Notes: generated by a model not told the origin, from the sequence alone. A stretch of 64,000 nucleotides of DNA from Rhodanobacter_A agri (GCF_044904705.1 NZ_JADIKL010000001.1:310001-374000); one strand, 5' to 3'. Counted from the first letter of the stretch, positions 20,093 to 29,446 are shown. Numbers and translations: made by a program.

Positions 20093-20839
20093 ATGAGCGC
20101 CCGGCTGCAAGGCAAGCACGCCCTCGTTACCGCGGCCGGCGCCGGTATCGGCCGCGCCACCGCCCTCGCTTTCGCGCGCGAAGGCGCGGAGGTGCTGGCC
20201 ACCGACATCGACGCCGCGGCGCTGGCCAGCCTCGCACAGGAACAACCGGCCATCCGCACGCAGACGCTGGACGTCACCAGCAACGCCGCCATCCGTGCGC
20301 TGATCGAGGCCAACGCGCCGTTCGACGTGCTGTTCAACTGCGCCGGCTACGTGCACGCAGGCACCATCCTCGACACCGACGACGACGCCTGGCAGCGCTC
20401 GTTCCGCATCAACGTGGACGGCATGTTCTGGCTGTGCCGCGCGGTGCTGCCGGCGATGCTGGAGCACGGCCGCGGCAGCATCATCAACATGTCCTCGGTG
20501 GCGTCCAGCATCAAGGGCGTGCCCAACCGCTTCGCCTACGGCACCACCAAGGCCGCGGTGATCGGCCTCACCCGCTCGATCGCCGCCGACTACGTGGCGC
20601 GCGGCGTGCGTTGCAACGCGATCTGCCCCGGCACGGTGAAAACACCTTCGTTGGCCGATCGCGTGCGTGCGCTGGGCGGCGACGAGCAGGCGGTGTGGAA
20701 GAGCTTCACCGACCGCCAGCCGATGGGCCGCCTCGGCACGCCGGAAGAAATCGCCGCACTCGCGCTGTATCTCGCCTCCGACGAATCCTCCTTTACTACC
20801 GGCACCACCCACGTCGTGGATGGCGGCTGGTCCAACTGA
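20093..20839 (+). CDS. 2-keto-3-deoxy-L-fuconate dehydrogenase (SDR family)
   Basis: A 248-residue short-chain dehydrogenase. The NAD-binding glycine motif is TAAGAGIGRA, followed by NCAG, catalytic Ser in MSSVAS, Tyr-x3-Lys in YGTTK, and PGTVKTP. In L-fucose catabolism it oxidises 2-keto-3-deoxy-L-fuconate (KDF) to the 2,4-diketo acid. Start ATG 20093 has GGAG nearby. An 11-codon mini-ORF (20061-20096) overlaps both the lactonase stop (ATGA) and this start, bridging translation across the 28-bp gap. Confidence 0.9.
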   Translation: MSARLQGKHALVTAAGAGIGRATALAFAREGAEVLATDIDAAALASLAQEQPAIRTQTLDVTSNAAIRALIEANAPFDVLFNCAGYVHAGTILDTDDDAWQRSFRINVDGMFWLCRAVLPAMLEHGRGSIINMSSVASSIKGVPNRFAYGTTKAAVIGLTRSIAADYVARGVRCNAICPGTVKTPSLADRVRALGGDEQAVWKSFTDRQPMGRLGTPEEIAALALYLASDESSFTTGTTHVVDGGWSN

Positions 20840-20854
20840 GCACGGGACACTTCC

Positions 20855-21715
20855 ATGAAACTCGTCCGTTACGGCGCACCCGGCCAGGAGCGGCCCGGCC
20901 TGATCGACGCGCAGGGCAAGCTGCGCGACCTCTCCGCCCATGTCGGCGATATCGATGCCGGCGCGCTGGTCCGTGCCGGCCGCGCGCGGCTCGCGGTGAT
21001 CGACCAGGCCTCGTTGCCGGAAGTCGCCGGTACGCCACGCTACGGCGCGCCGGTGGCGCATACCGGCAAGATGATCTGCGTGGGCCTGAACTACAGCGAC
21101 CACGCCGCGGAGACCGGTGCGGCGATACCTGAGCAGCCCATCCTGTTCATGAAGGCCACCAGCGCCATCATGGGGCCGAATGATGACGTGATCATCCCCA
21201 AGGATTCGGTCAAGACCGACTGGGAAGTGGAACTCGGCGTGGTGATCGGCGACACCGCGCGCCATGTAAGCGCCAAGGACGCGCTCAAGCACGTCGCCGG
21301 CTACCTGGTGGTGAACGACCTCTCCGAGCGCGCGTTCCAGCTCGAACACGGCGGCCAGTGGACGAAAGGCAAGGGCTGCGACACCTTCGGCCCGATCGGG
21401 CCTTGGCTGCTCACTGCCGACGAAGTGGCCGACCCGCAGGACCTCGCGCTGTGGCTGGAGGTGAATGGCCACCGCTACCAGCAGAGCAACACCCGCAACA
21501 TGATCTTCGGCGTGGCCGAACTGGTGAGCTACATCAGCCGCTACATGAGCCTGCAGCCCGGCGACATCATCAGCACCGGCACGCCGCCCGGCGTGGGCCT
21601 GGGCCAGAAGCCGCCGGTATATCTGCGCCCCGGCGACGTGATGGAGCTGGGCATCGACGGCCTGGGCCGGCAGCGCCAGCGCACGATCGCCTACGACGAC
21701 GCGGTGTCGGCATGA
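20855..21715 (+). CDS. 2,4-diketo-3-deoxy-L-fuconate hydrolase (FAH family)
   Basis: A 286-residue fumarylacetoacetate-hydrolase-fold protein. Core segments are CVGLNYSDHAAE, the metal-binding acid cluster DWEVELGVVIG, and GDIISTGTPPGVGLGQKP. By position it cleaves L-2,4-diketo-3-deoxyfuconate into pyruvate and L-lactate, the final step of the pathway. It lies 15 bp after the SDR gene, and its TGA overlaps the fuconate dehydratase ATG. Confidence 0.9.
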   Translation: MKLVRYGAPGQERPGLIDAQGKLRDLSAHVGDIDAGALVRAGRARLAVIDQASLPEVAGTPRYGAPVAHTGKMICVGLNYSDHAAETGAAIPEQPILFMKATSAIMGPNDDVIIPKDSVKTDWEVELGVVIGDTARHVSAKDALKHVAGYLVVNDLSERAFQLEHGGQWTKGKGCDTFGPIGPWLLTADEVADPQDLALWLEVNGHRYQQSNTRNMIFGVAELVSYISRYMSLQPGDIISTGTPPGVGLGQKPPVYLRPGDVMELGIDGLGRQRQRTIAYDDAVSA

Positions 21716-23040
21716 ACCATGCGACCCCCGCTTCTGATGCTCGTGCTGCGCGCGTCGTCGCGCTGGACACGCTCGACGTGCGCTTTCCCACCTCGCGCGA
21801 ACTGGACGGCTCGGATGCAATGAATCCCGACCCGGACTATTCGGCCGCCTGCGTGATGCTGCGCACCGATCATCCGGGCCTGTGCGGCTACGGCTTCGTG
21901 TTCACCATCGGCCGCGGCAACGACGTGCAGACCGCCGCGCTGGCTGCGCTGGCCGAGCATGTCGCCGGCCTCTCCGTCGACGCCATCGTCAGCGACCTCG
22001 GCGGCTTCGCCCAACGCCTCGTCGGCGATTCGCAACTGCGCTGGCTCGGCCCCGAGAAGGGCGTGATGCACATGGCGATCGGCGCGGTGATCAACGCCGC
22101 GTGGGATCTCGCTGCACGCCTCGCCGGCAAGCCGTTGTGGCGCTACATCGCCGAGCTGTCGCCGGAGGAAATCGTCGCCGCCATCGACTTCCGCTACCTC
22201 AGCGACGCACTCACGCGCGACGAGGCGCTGGCTATCCTGCGCGCTGCCGTGCCGCACCGGCAGCAGCGCATCGAACAGTTGCTGGCCGAAGGCTACCCTG
22301 CCTACACCACCTCGCCGGGCTGGCTGGGCTACAGCGACGAAAAGATGCAGCGGCTGGCCCACGAAGCGGTCGCCGACGGCTTCCGCACGATCAAGCTCAA
22401 GGTAGGCCTCAACGCGGCGGACGACGTGCGGCGCTGCCGCCTCGCGCGCGAGACGGTCGGCCCGGACATTGCCATCGCCATCGACGCCAACCAGCGCTGG
22501 GACGTGCCCGATGCCATCGCGTGGCTGAAGCAGCTCATCGCATTCGACATTGCCTGGATCGAGGAGCCGACCAGCCCCGACGACATTCTCGGCCACGCGG
22601 CGATCCGCCGCGCGGTCGCGCCGATGCCGGTTTCCACTGGCGAGCACACCCACAACCGGGTGATGTTCAAGCAGCTGTTCCAGGCTGGAGCGGTGGACCT
22701 GGTGCAGATCGATGCAGCCCGTGTGGGCGGCGTCAACGAGAACCTGGCGATCCTGCTGCTGGCGGCCAAGTTCGGCGTGCGCGTGTTCCCGCACGCCGGC
22801 GGCGTGGGCCTGTGCGAACTGGTGCAACACCTGGCGATGGCCGACTTCGTCGCGATCACCGGCCAGAAGGAAGACCGCGCCATCGAATTCGTCGACCACC
22901 TGCACGAGCACTTCATCGATCCGGTGGTGATCCGCGAAGGTCGTTACATCGCGCCTTCGGCACCGGGCTTTTCCGCGGAGATGAAGGAAGCCTCGCTGCG
23001 CGACTACGCCTTCCCGCATGGCGTGGTGTGGCAATCCTGA
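21712..23040 (+). CDS. L-fuconate dehydratase (enolase superfamily)
   Basis: A 442-residue mandelate-racemase-type enzyme that dehydrates L-fuconate to KDF. The acid/base motif KLK is at 228-230, metal ligands are Asp258 (IDAN), Glu284 (IEEP) and Glu311 (GEHTHNR), and the partner base is His361 (HAGG). As I recall the Xanthomonas campestris enzyme, these sit a constant ten residues later here, as expected for an ortholog with a longer N-terminus. ATGA overlap with the preceding hydrolase; 17 bp to the fucosidase. Confidence 0.94.
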   Translation: MNHATPASDARAARVVALDTLDVRFPTSRELDGSDAMNPDPDYSAACVMLRTDHPGLCGYGFVFTIGRGNDVQTAALAALAEHVAGLSVDAIVSDLGGFAQRLVGDSQLRWLGPEKGVMHMAIGAVINAAWDLAARLAGKPLWRYIAELSPEEIVAAIDFRYLSDALTRDEALAILRAAVPHRQQRIEQLLAEGYPAYTTSPGWLGYSDEKMQRLAHEAVADGFRTIKLKVGLNAADDVRRCRLARETVGPDIAIAIDANQRWDVPDAIAWLKQLIAFDIAWIEEPTSPDDILGHAAIRRAVAPMPVSTGEHTHNRVMFKQLFQAGAVDLVQIDAARVGGVNENLAILLLAAKFGVRVFPHAGGVGLCELVQHLAMADFVAITGQKEDRAIEFVDHLHEHFIDPVVIREGRYIAPSAPGFSAEMKEASLRDYAFPHGVVWQS

Positions 23041-23057
23041 TCAACTGGAGCAGCGTG

Positions 23058-24467
23058 ATGAACCTGCCGTACCGCCTCGTGAAATCCGCCCTCGCCATCG
23101 CGCTTGCCTCGGCCTGCGCCATGGCGCACGCCGCAGCGCCGGCGAACACCGGCACGCATCCGGTCACGGCAATCCAGGACACCGAGACACCGGCGCAGCG
23201 CGACGCACGCATGGCCTGGTGGCGCGCGGCACGCTACGGCATGTTCATCCACTGGGGCGTGTACTCGGTGCCGGCGGGCGTGTGGCACGGCAACCCGGTA
23301 GACGGCGCGGGCGAATGGATCATGCACGACGCGCGCATCCCGGTGGCCGAATACAAGCAGCTGCCCGCGCAGTTCGACCCGACCCGGTTCAACGCCCACA
23401 CCTGGGTGTCGCTGGCCAAGGCTGCGGGCATGAAGTACATCGTGATCACCGCCAAGCACCACGACGGCTTCGCGATGTACGACTCGAAGGCGAACGCCTT
23501 CAACATCGTCGACGCCACGCCGTTCAAGCGCGACCCGCTGCGCGAACTGGCCGACGAGGCCAAGCGGCAAGGCATCAAGTTTGGTGTCTACTACTCGCAG
23601 GATCAGGACTGGACCGCTCCGGGCGCCGCCGCGATCGGCGGCCACTGGGACAAGGCACAGGACGGCGACTTCGCCACCTACCTGCACACCAAGGCGATCC
23701 CGCAGATCAAGGAACTGCTGACGAAGTACCACCCCGCGGTGCTGTGGTTCGACACCCCCACCAGCGAGATGACGCCGCAACTGGCTTCCGAGATCGTGAA
23801 GCTGCTCAACCAGTACCCGCAGCTGATCTGGAACAACCGGCTGGGCGGCGGCTATCCGGGCGACACCGAGACGCCCGAGCAGCGCATCCCGCCGCAGGGC
23901 TTTCCCGGCAAGGACTGGGAGACCTGCATGACGATCAACGACACCTGGGGCTACAAGTCTGCCGACACCGGTTTCAAGTCCACCTCGGTGCTGCTGCACA
24001 ACCTGGTCGACATCGCCAGCAAGGGTGGCAACTACCTGCTCAACGTCGGACCTGACGCGCACGGCGTGATCCCGGCGGCCGAGGCCGAACGCCTGCAAGC
24101 CATCGGCCAGTGGCTCAAGGTCAACGGCGAATCGATCTACGGCACTGCTCCCACGCCGTTCGCCGACCCGCACGGTAGCTACTCGGCCACGCAGAAGGAT
24201 GCCGACGGCAAGCCCGTGTGGGTGCCCACCTGGGATTGGCGCGCCACCCGCCGTCCCGGCAAGGTCTACGTCCATCTGTTCGAATGGCCCGGCACTTCGT
24301 TCCACGTCGCCGACGCCAACGTCCACGCCACCGGCGCCTACCTGCTGGCCGATCCGAAGCACACCCCGCTCAAGTTCACCCAGCATGGCACCCGACTCGA
24401 GGTGCAGTTACCGGCCAGGCCGCTCGATCCGAACGACACCGTGCTGGTCGTCACGACCAAGGAATGA
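23058..24467 (+). CDS. GH29 alpha-L-fucosidase, exported
   Basis: 469 residues. A signal peptide (about 1-26, ending AMAHAAA) precedes the GH29 barrel with RYGMFIHWGVYS, TAKHHDGFAMYDS and the nucleophile Asp232 in VLWFDTP. A C-terminal beta-sandwich follows (about 370-469). It releases L-fucose from glycans, supplying the intracellular pathway encoded by the five genes before it. Start ATG 23058 with GGAG 7 bp upstream; the longer frame in this phase is a shadow of the dehydratase gene. Confidence 0.94.
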   Translation: MNLPYRLVKSALAIALASACAMAHAAAPANTGTHPVTAIQDTETPAQRDARMAWWRAARYGMFIHWGVYSVPAGVWHGNPVDGAGEWIMHDARIPVAEYKQLPAQFDPTRFNAHTWVSLAKAAGMKYIVITAKHHDGFAMYDSKANAFNIVDATPFKRDPLRELADEAKRQGIKFGVYYSQDQDWTAPGAAAIGGHWDKAQDGDFATYLHTKAIPQIKELLTKYHPAVLWFDTPTSEMTPQLASEIVKLLNQYPQLIWNNRLGGGYPGDTETPEQRIPPQGFPGKDWETCMTINDTWGYKSADTGFKSTSVLLHNLVDIASKGGNYLLNVGPDAHGVIPAAEAERLQAIGQWLKVNGESIYGTAPTPFADPHGSYSATQKDADGKPVWVPTWDWRATRRPGKVYVHLFEWPGTSFHVADANVHATGAYLLADPKHTPLKFTQHGTRLEVQLPARPLDPNDTVLVVTTKE

Positions 24468-24488
24468 CCCCTCCGCGGCGCCAGATCG

Positions 24489-24872
24489 CTACTGACCCGC
24501 GTCCGGATCCACCGCATCGCAAGCGGCCAGCGCTTCCGTGAGCGAGAAGATCGCGCGCATCGGCACCCATTTCTCGCCCGGCCTCGCCCAGGGCAGGCGC
24601 TGCTGGTAGCGGTCCATCAGCTGCTCCCACGCCTGCACCCGTGGGTCGGCGGCGTCCGCAGCCTGCTTCCCCGCGGCGTCGTAGCCGTCGGGCACCTGCA
24701 CCGCCATCACCAGCCGGTTGCCGGTGCGGAAGATCTCCATGTCCTCGATGCCGGCGGCGCGGATCGAGGCGACGATTTCCGGCCAGACCACGCCGGGCCG
24801 GTGCCAGCCCTCGTACTCGGCGATGGCCGCCGCGTCGTCGCGCAAATCCAGGGCGTAGTAGCGACGCGGCAT
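24489..24872 (-). CDS. L-fucose mutarotase (L-rhamnose mutarotase family)
   Basis: A 127-residue dimeric alpha+beta-barrel protein of the RhaM/DUF718 family (YYALDLRDDAAAIAEYEGWH, FRTGNRLVMAVQV, MRAIFSLTEAL). It interconverts sugar anomers so that the dehydrogenase receives its preferred form; in this context fucose is the likely sugar. Its ATG shares one base with the fucP stop (TGATG), so it is coupled to the transporter. It is convergent with the fucosidase gene. Confidence 0.87.
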   Translation of the reverse strand: MPRRYYALDLRDDAAAIAEYEGWHRPGVVWPEIVASIRAAGIEDMEIFRTGNRLVMAVQVPDGYDAAGKQAADAADPRVQAWEQLMDRYQQRLPWARPGEKWVPMRAIFSLTEALAACDAVDPDAGQ

Positions 24873-26179
24873 CAGGCACCCGCCTTTCCGCCACGCGGCA
24901 AACGCCGCCAGGCGAACCACATCACCACGACGAAGCTCAGCGCCGGCACGCTCAGCGCGCGCGCGATGCCGGCCCGGTCGGACACCGCGCCCATCGCCGC
25001 GGTCAACACCGCGCCGCCGATGATGGTCATCACCAGCAGCGCCGAGCCGAGCTTGCGTTCGTCGTCGTCCATGCCCTCCACGCCCAGCGCGAAGATGGTC
25101 GGGTACATCACCGACATGAAGAAGCTGCAGGCGACCAGCGCGCAGGCGCCGCCCATGCCCGGATACAGCAGCGCGTACAGGGTCAGCACCACGTTGATCG
25201 CGGCGAACGCCAACAGCAGGCGCACCGGCGCCAGGTAGTTCATCAGCGCCGTGCCTACGAAACGGCCGGCCATGAAACATCCCAGGGCCGCGAGGATGAA
25301 GTTCGCCGCCGTGTGCGCCGAGGTACCGGGCATCGTCGCCTGCACGTAGCGGATGGTGTAGCTCCACACGCCGACTTGCGCGCCCACGTAGAAGAACTGC
25401 GCCGCCATCGCACTGGTGAAACCGCGGTCGCGCAGCAAACGCGCCAGCGCGCCGTCGTGCCCGGTGGCGCGCGTGGTCAGCACATGTGGCGCGGCCACCG
25501 CGGGGAAGCGCATCACCAGCACCAGCACGGCCCAGGCCAGCACCACCAGGCCGATGCAGAGGTAGGGCCACTGCACCGCATGCGTCGCCGCCGTGTAGTA
25601 GGCGGCGCGTTCGGCGGCGCTCATCGCGGCCAGTTGCTGAGGCGTGTGCTCTACGCCCGCCAGGATGTAATGCTTGCCGATCAATACACCGGCGATCGAG
25701 CCCAGCGGGTTGAACGCCTGTGCGAAGTTGAGCCGGCGCGCCGCCCCTTCGCGCGGTCCCAGCACGGTCATCAGCGGGTTCGCCGAGGTTTCCAGGAAAG
25801 CCAGTCCGGTGGCGATCACGAACAGCGCGAACAGGAACATGCCGTAGGTGCGCAGCTCCGCCGCCGGCCAGAACAGCAATGCACCCGCGCCATACAGCAC
25901 CAGGCCCACCACCACCGCCTCTTTATAGCCGTAGCGGCGCATGAACATCGCCGCAGGCATCGCCACCAGAAAATAGCCGAGGTAGAACGCACTCTGCACC
26001 AGCCCGGCCTGGAAATCGTCCAGCACGAAGGCCATCTTGAATTGTGCGATCAGCACGTCGTTGAGATTGTTCGCGGCGCCCCACAGGAAGAACAAGCCCA
26101 CGATCAGGAACAGTGGCAGCCAGCGCTGGATGCCTTGCGGTGCAGCGTTGGCCGGCGTGGCCGGATATTCCGTCGTCAT
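24872..26179 (-). CDS. fucP: L-fucose:H+ symporter (FucP family, MFS)
   Basis: A 435-residue major-facilitator transporter with about twelve helices and FucP hallmarks (FFLWGAANNLNDVLIAQFK, FLETSANPLMTVLG, NFAQAFNPLGSIAGVLIGKHYI, VGAQVGVWSY). It imports the fucose released by the secreted fucosidase. I take ATG 26179 (MTTEYPATPAN); an upstream ATG at 26227 would add 16 residues and overlaps the regulatory region. Divergent from the IclR regulator. Confidence 0.9.
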   Translation of the reverse strand: MTTEYPATPANAAPQGIQRWLPLFLIVGLFFLWGAANNLNDVLIAQFKMAFVLDDFQAGLVQSAFYLGYFLVAMPAAMFMRRYGYKEAVVVGLVLYGAGALLFWPAAELRTYGMFLFALFVIATGLAFLETSANPLMTVLGPREGAARRLNFAQAFNPLGSIAGVLIGKHYILAGVEHTPQQLAAMSAAERAAYYTAATHAVQWPYLCIGLVVLAWAVLVLVMRFPAVAAPHVLTTRATGHDGALARLLRDRGFTSAMAAQFFYVGAQVGVWSYTIRYVQATMPGTSAHTAANFILAALGCFMAGRFVGTALMNYLAPVRLLLAFAAINVVLTLYALLYPGMGGACALVACSFFMSVMYPTIFALGVEGMDDDERKLGSALLVMTIIGGAVLTAAMGAVSDRAGIARALSVPALSFVVVMWFAWRRLPRGGKAGA

Positions 26180-26231
26180 TCGTGCATCCACCCCGATCTC
26201 CCGTTGCAGCTCGCGCATGCCGGACACGGCA

Positions 26232-26246
26232 GTGCAAATATGAAAC
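26232..26246 (-). promoter_or_regulatory. Shared 15-bp motif, copy 2 (candidate IclR-type site)
   Basis: GTTTCATATTTGCAC on the - strand, 53 bp before the fucP start and 83 bp before the IclR start. It matches 14 of 15 bases of the motif at 18024-18038 upstream of the hexosaminidase and fucose operon. Position in both intergenic regions of the island is the basis for calling it regulatory. Confidence 0.5.
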
Positions 26247-26328
26247 AGTTATTCACCAGCGCAAAGACGCGCTGCAACATACCCTCACACATGACGACTG
26301 CCCCGGCATGCGGCAAGCTAGCTGGATC

Positions 26329-27105
26329 ATGACGAAACCCGCTCCCAAATACCGCGCCCCGGCGCTAGACAAGGGCCTGGACATCCTCGAGCTGCTGGCC
26401 AGCGCGCACAAGCCGCTCAGCATCGTGGAAATCTCCGAAGGCGTGGGCCGCTCGCGCGGCGAGATCTTCCGCATGCTGCAGGTGCTGGAAGAGCGCGACT
26501 ACCTGGCTCGCGCCGAAGGCGACGGCGGCTACTGCATCACGCCGCGGCTGTTCCGCCTGGCGATGGAGCAGCCACCGGTGAAGAGCGCCATCGAGGCGGC
26601 CCTGCCGGTGATGCACCGGCTCGCCGAAACCACCGAACAGGCCTGCCACCTGGTGGTGCCGTCGCGCGACCAGATCGTGGTGATCGCCCGGGCCGACCCG
26701 CCGGGCGAGATCGCCCTGGTGGTGCGCATCGGCCACCGTCGCCCGATGTCCCAGTCCACCTCCGGCCACGTGCTGCTGGCCTTCCAGGACGAACAGGTGC
26801 GCGAGCACTGGCTGGACATCATCGCCAGCCAGGAGTCCGATCTCGACCGCAAGAAGCTGATCCGCCAACTGGCCCAGGTGCGCAGCCAGGGCCATGCCTG
26901 CGCACGCAGCCACGTGGTGGATGCAGTCACCGATATCTCGGCGCCCGTGCTCCAGCATGGCCGCGCCGTGTGCGCGCTCACCGTGCCTTTCATCGAGCAG
27001 CGCGCCTCGGCGCAGACGCGGCAGCGCACCGTCGAGGCGTTGTGCAAGGCCACGGCCGAGATATCCGACGTCTTGCATTACGGTACCGCTACGCAACGAC
27101 GATGA
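26329..27105 (+). CDS. IclR-family regulator of the fucose genes
   Basis: 258 residues. An N-terminal winged helix (about 10-75; ALDKGLDILELLASAHKPLSIVEISEGVG, RGEIFRMLQVLEERDYL) is followed by an IclR effector domain (about 85-250; HLVVPSRDQIVVIARAD, GHVLLAF, DISAPVLQHGRAVCALTVPF). Divergent from fucP and at the edge of the island, so it most likely controls fucose uptake and catabolism. ATG 26329 is chosen because the family N-terminus follows directly; an in-frame ATG at 26308 would add seven residues. Confidence 0.88.
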   Translation: MTKPAPKYRAPALDKGLDILELLASAHKPLSIVEISEGVGRSRGEIFRMLQVLEERDYLARAEGDGGYCITPRLFRLAMEQPPVKSAIEAALPVMHRLAETTEQACHLVVPSRDQIVVIARADPPGEIALVVRIGHRRPMSQSTSGHVLLAFQDEQVREHWLDIIASQESDLDRKKLIRQLAQVRSQGHACARSHVVDAVTDISAPVLQHGRAVCALTVPFIEQRASAQTRQRTVEALCKATAEISDVLHYGTATQRR

Positions 27106-27200
27106 ACGGATGCGGGACGCCGGCAGACGGAGTCCGCCAACCTGGTGCGCGGACAGTGCATGATCTCCGCCGCAACCCTGTCCCCCTCAGGAGCTCCCCC

Positions 27201-28676
27201 ATGAACCAGCCCGCCCTGTCCGCCCTCGCGCTGGCCTGCGTCGCCGGAATCGCCCTCGCCGCACCCGCCGGCGCGGCGACGCCCGCCGCGAGCGGCGCCG
27301 ACATCACGCTGTACCGCAGCGACAGCGCCGCGCTGTACGCGAGCAGCGGCGACGGCAATGTCGACGATGGCTACGCCGTGATTCGCGAGCAACGCGCGCT
27401 CACGCTCAAGCCCGGCCTGCAGGACGTTACCCTGGGCAACCTGCCCGACCATCTCGATGCCGAAGCACTGGCGCTGGGCTTCCCCGGCGGCAATGCGAAA
27501 GTGGTCTCGCAGCGCCTGCTGCTGGGCCAGGGCACCAGCGCCGCGCTGACCGGACTGATCGGCCGCGAAGTCAGCGTACTGGGCGACAGCGGCCAGACGC
27601 TCGCCACCGGCACCTTGCTGCGAGCGGCCGACGACGGCTTGATGATCGGCAGCGCCACCGGCACCAGCTGGATCCGCCAGTACGCCGGCGTGCGCGTCAG
27701 CAGCGGCGACTTCCCTACCGGCTCCAGCCTGCGCCTGCGCATCGACGCGGCCCGCGGCGGCGACACCGAGGCGGCGCTCAGCTACCCCACTGCAGGCCTC
27801 GGCTGGCGCGCTGCCTATGTCGCCACGCTGCAGCCCGGCGATGGCTGCCGCATGCGGTTCGAATCGCGCGCCAGCATCGCCAACCGCAGCGGCCGCGACT
27901 GGCACGACGCCAAGCTCACCTTGATCGCCGGTGAGCCGAACTTCGCCAAGGCCTCCGGCCCGCGTCCGGTGATGATGATGGCGAAGGCCAACAATTTCGC
28001 CGCCGCGCCGATGCCGCAGCAGGCGCAGATGGACAACTACCGCAGTTACACCCTGCCCGCGCCGGTGAACCTGCCCGACGGCAGCGTCAGCCAGGTGCCG
28101 CTGTACGCCACGCGCGACGTGAGCTGCGAACGCATCAACCTCGACGAAAACGGCGGCACCTGGATGCCGCCGCAGCCCATGGTGGGCCGCGACTTCAACG
28201 GCGGATCGGGCACCGGCAACATCGTCAGCACGCTCAAGCTCACCGCCTTCGACAGCCTGCCCGCGGGCTACCTGCGTGTGCTCGCGCAGGACAGCCACGG
28301 CACGCCGCAGTTCATCGGCGAAGGCCGCATCGAGGACACGCCCAAGGGCGGCGACGCCACCATCACCCTGGGCAGCGCGTTCGATCTGCGCGCCGAACGC
28401 GAGCGCACCGCCTTCCACGCGGATCAGACCGGTCGCACGCTGGACGAAGCCTTCCGCATCACGCTCACGAACGCCGGCGACAGCACACGCACCGTCACCG
28501 TGCGCGAACATCCCAACCGCTGGCGCGAGTGGCAGCTGGCCTCGTCCAGCCAGAAGCCCAGCAAGCAGACCACCGACACGCTGGAGTTCCGCGTGAACGT
28601 GCCAGCCAACGGCAAGACCGTGCTGGACTATGCCGTGCACTACAGCTGGACCGCGGACCAGCATCCGCAACCGTAA
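27201..28676 (+). CDS. Exported DUF4139-family protein
   Basis: A 491-residue protein with a signal peptide (about 1-25, MNQPALSALALACVAGIALAAP). Its C-terminal two-thirds resemble the DUF4139 mucoidy-inhibitor-type beta-rich domain (ALSYPTAGLGWRAAYVA, SRDVSCERI-like, TVREHPNRWREWQ). No catalytic motif is visible and its function is not known. AGGAG lies 8 bp before the ATG. It is followed after 14 bp by the isomerase-like gene, probably one transcript. Confidence 0.75.
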   Translation: MNQPALSALALACVAGIALAAPAGAATPAASGADITLYRSDSAALYASSGDGNVDDGYAVIREQRALTLKPGLQDVTLGNLPDHLDAEALALGFPGGNAKVVSQRLLLGQGTSAALTGLIGREVSVLGDSGQTLATGTLLRAADDGLMIGSATGTSWIRQYAGVRVSSGDFPTGSSLRLRIDAARGGDTEAALSYPTAGLGWRAAYVATLQPGDGCRMRFESRASIANRSGRDWHDAKLTLIAGEPNFAKASGPRPVMMMAKANNFAAAPMPQQAQMDNYRSYTLPAPVNLPDGSVSQVPLYATRDVSCERINLDENGGTWMPPQPMVGRDFNGGSGTGNIVSTLKLTAFDSLPAGYLRVLAQDSHGTPQFIGEGRIEDTPKGGDATITLGSAFDLRAERERTAFHADQTGRTLDEAFRITLTNAGDSTRTVTVREHPNRWREWQLASSSQKPSKQTTDTLEFRVNVPANGKTVLDYAVHYSWTADQHPQP

Positions 28677-28690
28677 TCGAGGACCATCCC

Positions 28691-29446
28691 ATGCTCGAAG
28701 TCATCCAGCACGACGCCATCGCCGAGATCCAGCTGGTGCGCCCGCCGGTCAACGCGCTCAACCTGGAGCTGTTGCAGACGCTGCGCTCGGCGCTGGCCGG
28801 CGCCATCGACGGCGGCGCGCGCGGCATCGTGTTGTCCGGCGTACCCGGCATGTTCTCCGCCGGCGTGGACGTGCCCGCCCTGCTGCGGGCGGATCGCGAC
28901 AGCGTGTACGCCTTCTGGCACGAATTTTTCGTCACTGCCTCCGCACTGGTTTGCTCACCGGTACCGGTGGTCGCCGCGATCACCGGCCACAGCCCCGCCG
29001 GTGGCGCAGTGCTGGCACTGATGTGCGACTACCGCGTGATGGCGCAGGGGCCGTACAAGATCGGCTTGAACGAGGTGCAGGTCGGCCTCATCGTGCCCGA
29101 CTGCATCCAGCTCGCGCTGCGCCGCGTGGTAGGTGCGTACCGCGCCGAACGCCTGCTGGTCGCCGGCGCGATGATCGACGCGCAGGAAGCGCTGGCCTGC
29201 GGCTTCGTCGACGAGACCACCGGCATCGACCAGGTGGTCACCCGGGCTTGCGTCTGGCTGGACGAATTGCTGGCGCGCCCCCCGCACTCCCTGCTCGCCA
29301 CGCGCCGCATCGCCCGCGCCGACCTGATCGACGTATGGGCCGATGTGAATGCACTGCCGATCGCCGACTTCGTCGAGGGCTTCTACCACCCGCAGGCGCA
29401 GGCCACGCTACAGGCCCTGGTGGCAAGGCTGGGTAAGAAGGGCTGA
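28691..29446 (+). CDS. Delta3-Delta2-enoyl-CoA isomerase-like crotonase
   Basis: A 251-residue crotonase-fold protein. Oxyanion-hole segments are GMFSAGVDV and HSPAGGAVLALMCDYRVMA. The segment IGLNEVQVGLIVPDCIQ resembles the mitochondrial 3,2-enoyl-CoA isomerase (ECI1/DCI), with a single catalytic Glu in LNEVQVG rather than the two Glu of true hydratases. It probably shifts double bonds during oxidation of unsaturated fatty acids. Downstream of the DUF4139 gene; convergent with the GH31 gene. Confidence 0.8.
   Translation: MLEVIQHDAIAEIQLVRPPVNALNLELLQTLRSALAGAIDGGARGIVLSGVPGMFSAGVDVPALLRADRDSVYAFWHEFFVTASALVCSPVPVVAAITGHSPAGGAVLALMCDYRVMAQGPYKIGLNEVQVGLIVPDCIQLALRRVVGAYRAERLLVAGAMIDAQEALACGFVDETTGIDQVVTRACVWLDELLARPPHSLLATRRIARADLIDVWADVNALPIADFVEGFYHPQAQATLQALVARLGKKG

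Noticed and set aside
24641..26332. 563-codon open frame on + opposite fucP and the mutarotase gene
   Set aside because: His/Gln/Arg-rich shadow translation; the - strand genes have clear family motifs and overlapping start/stop coupling.
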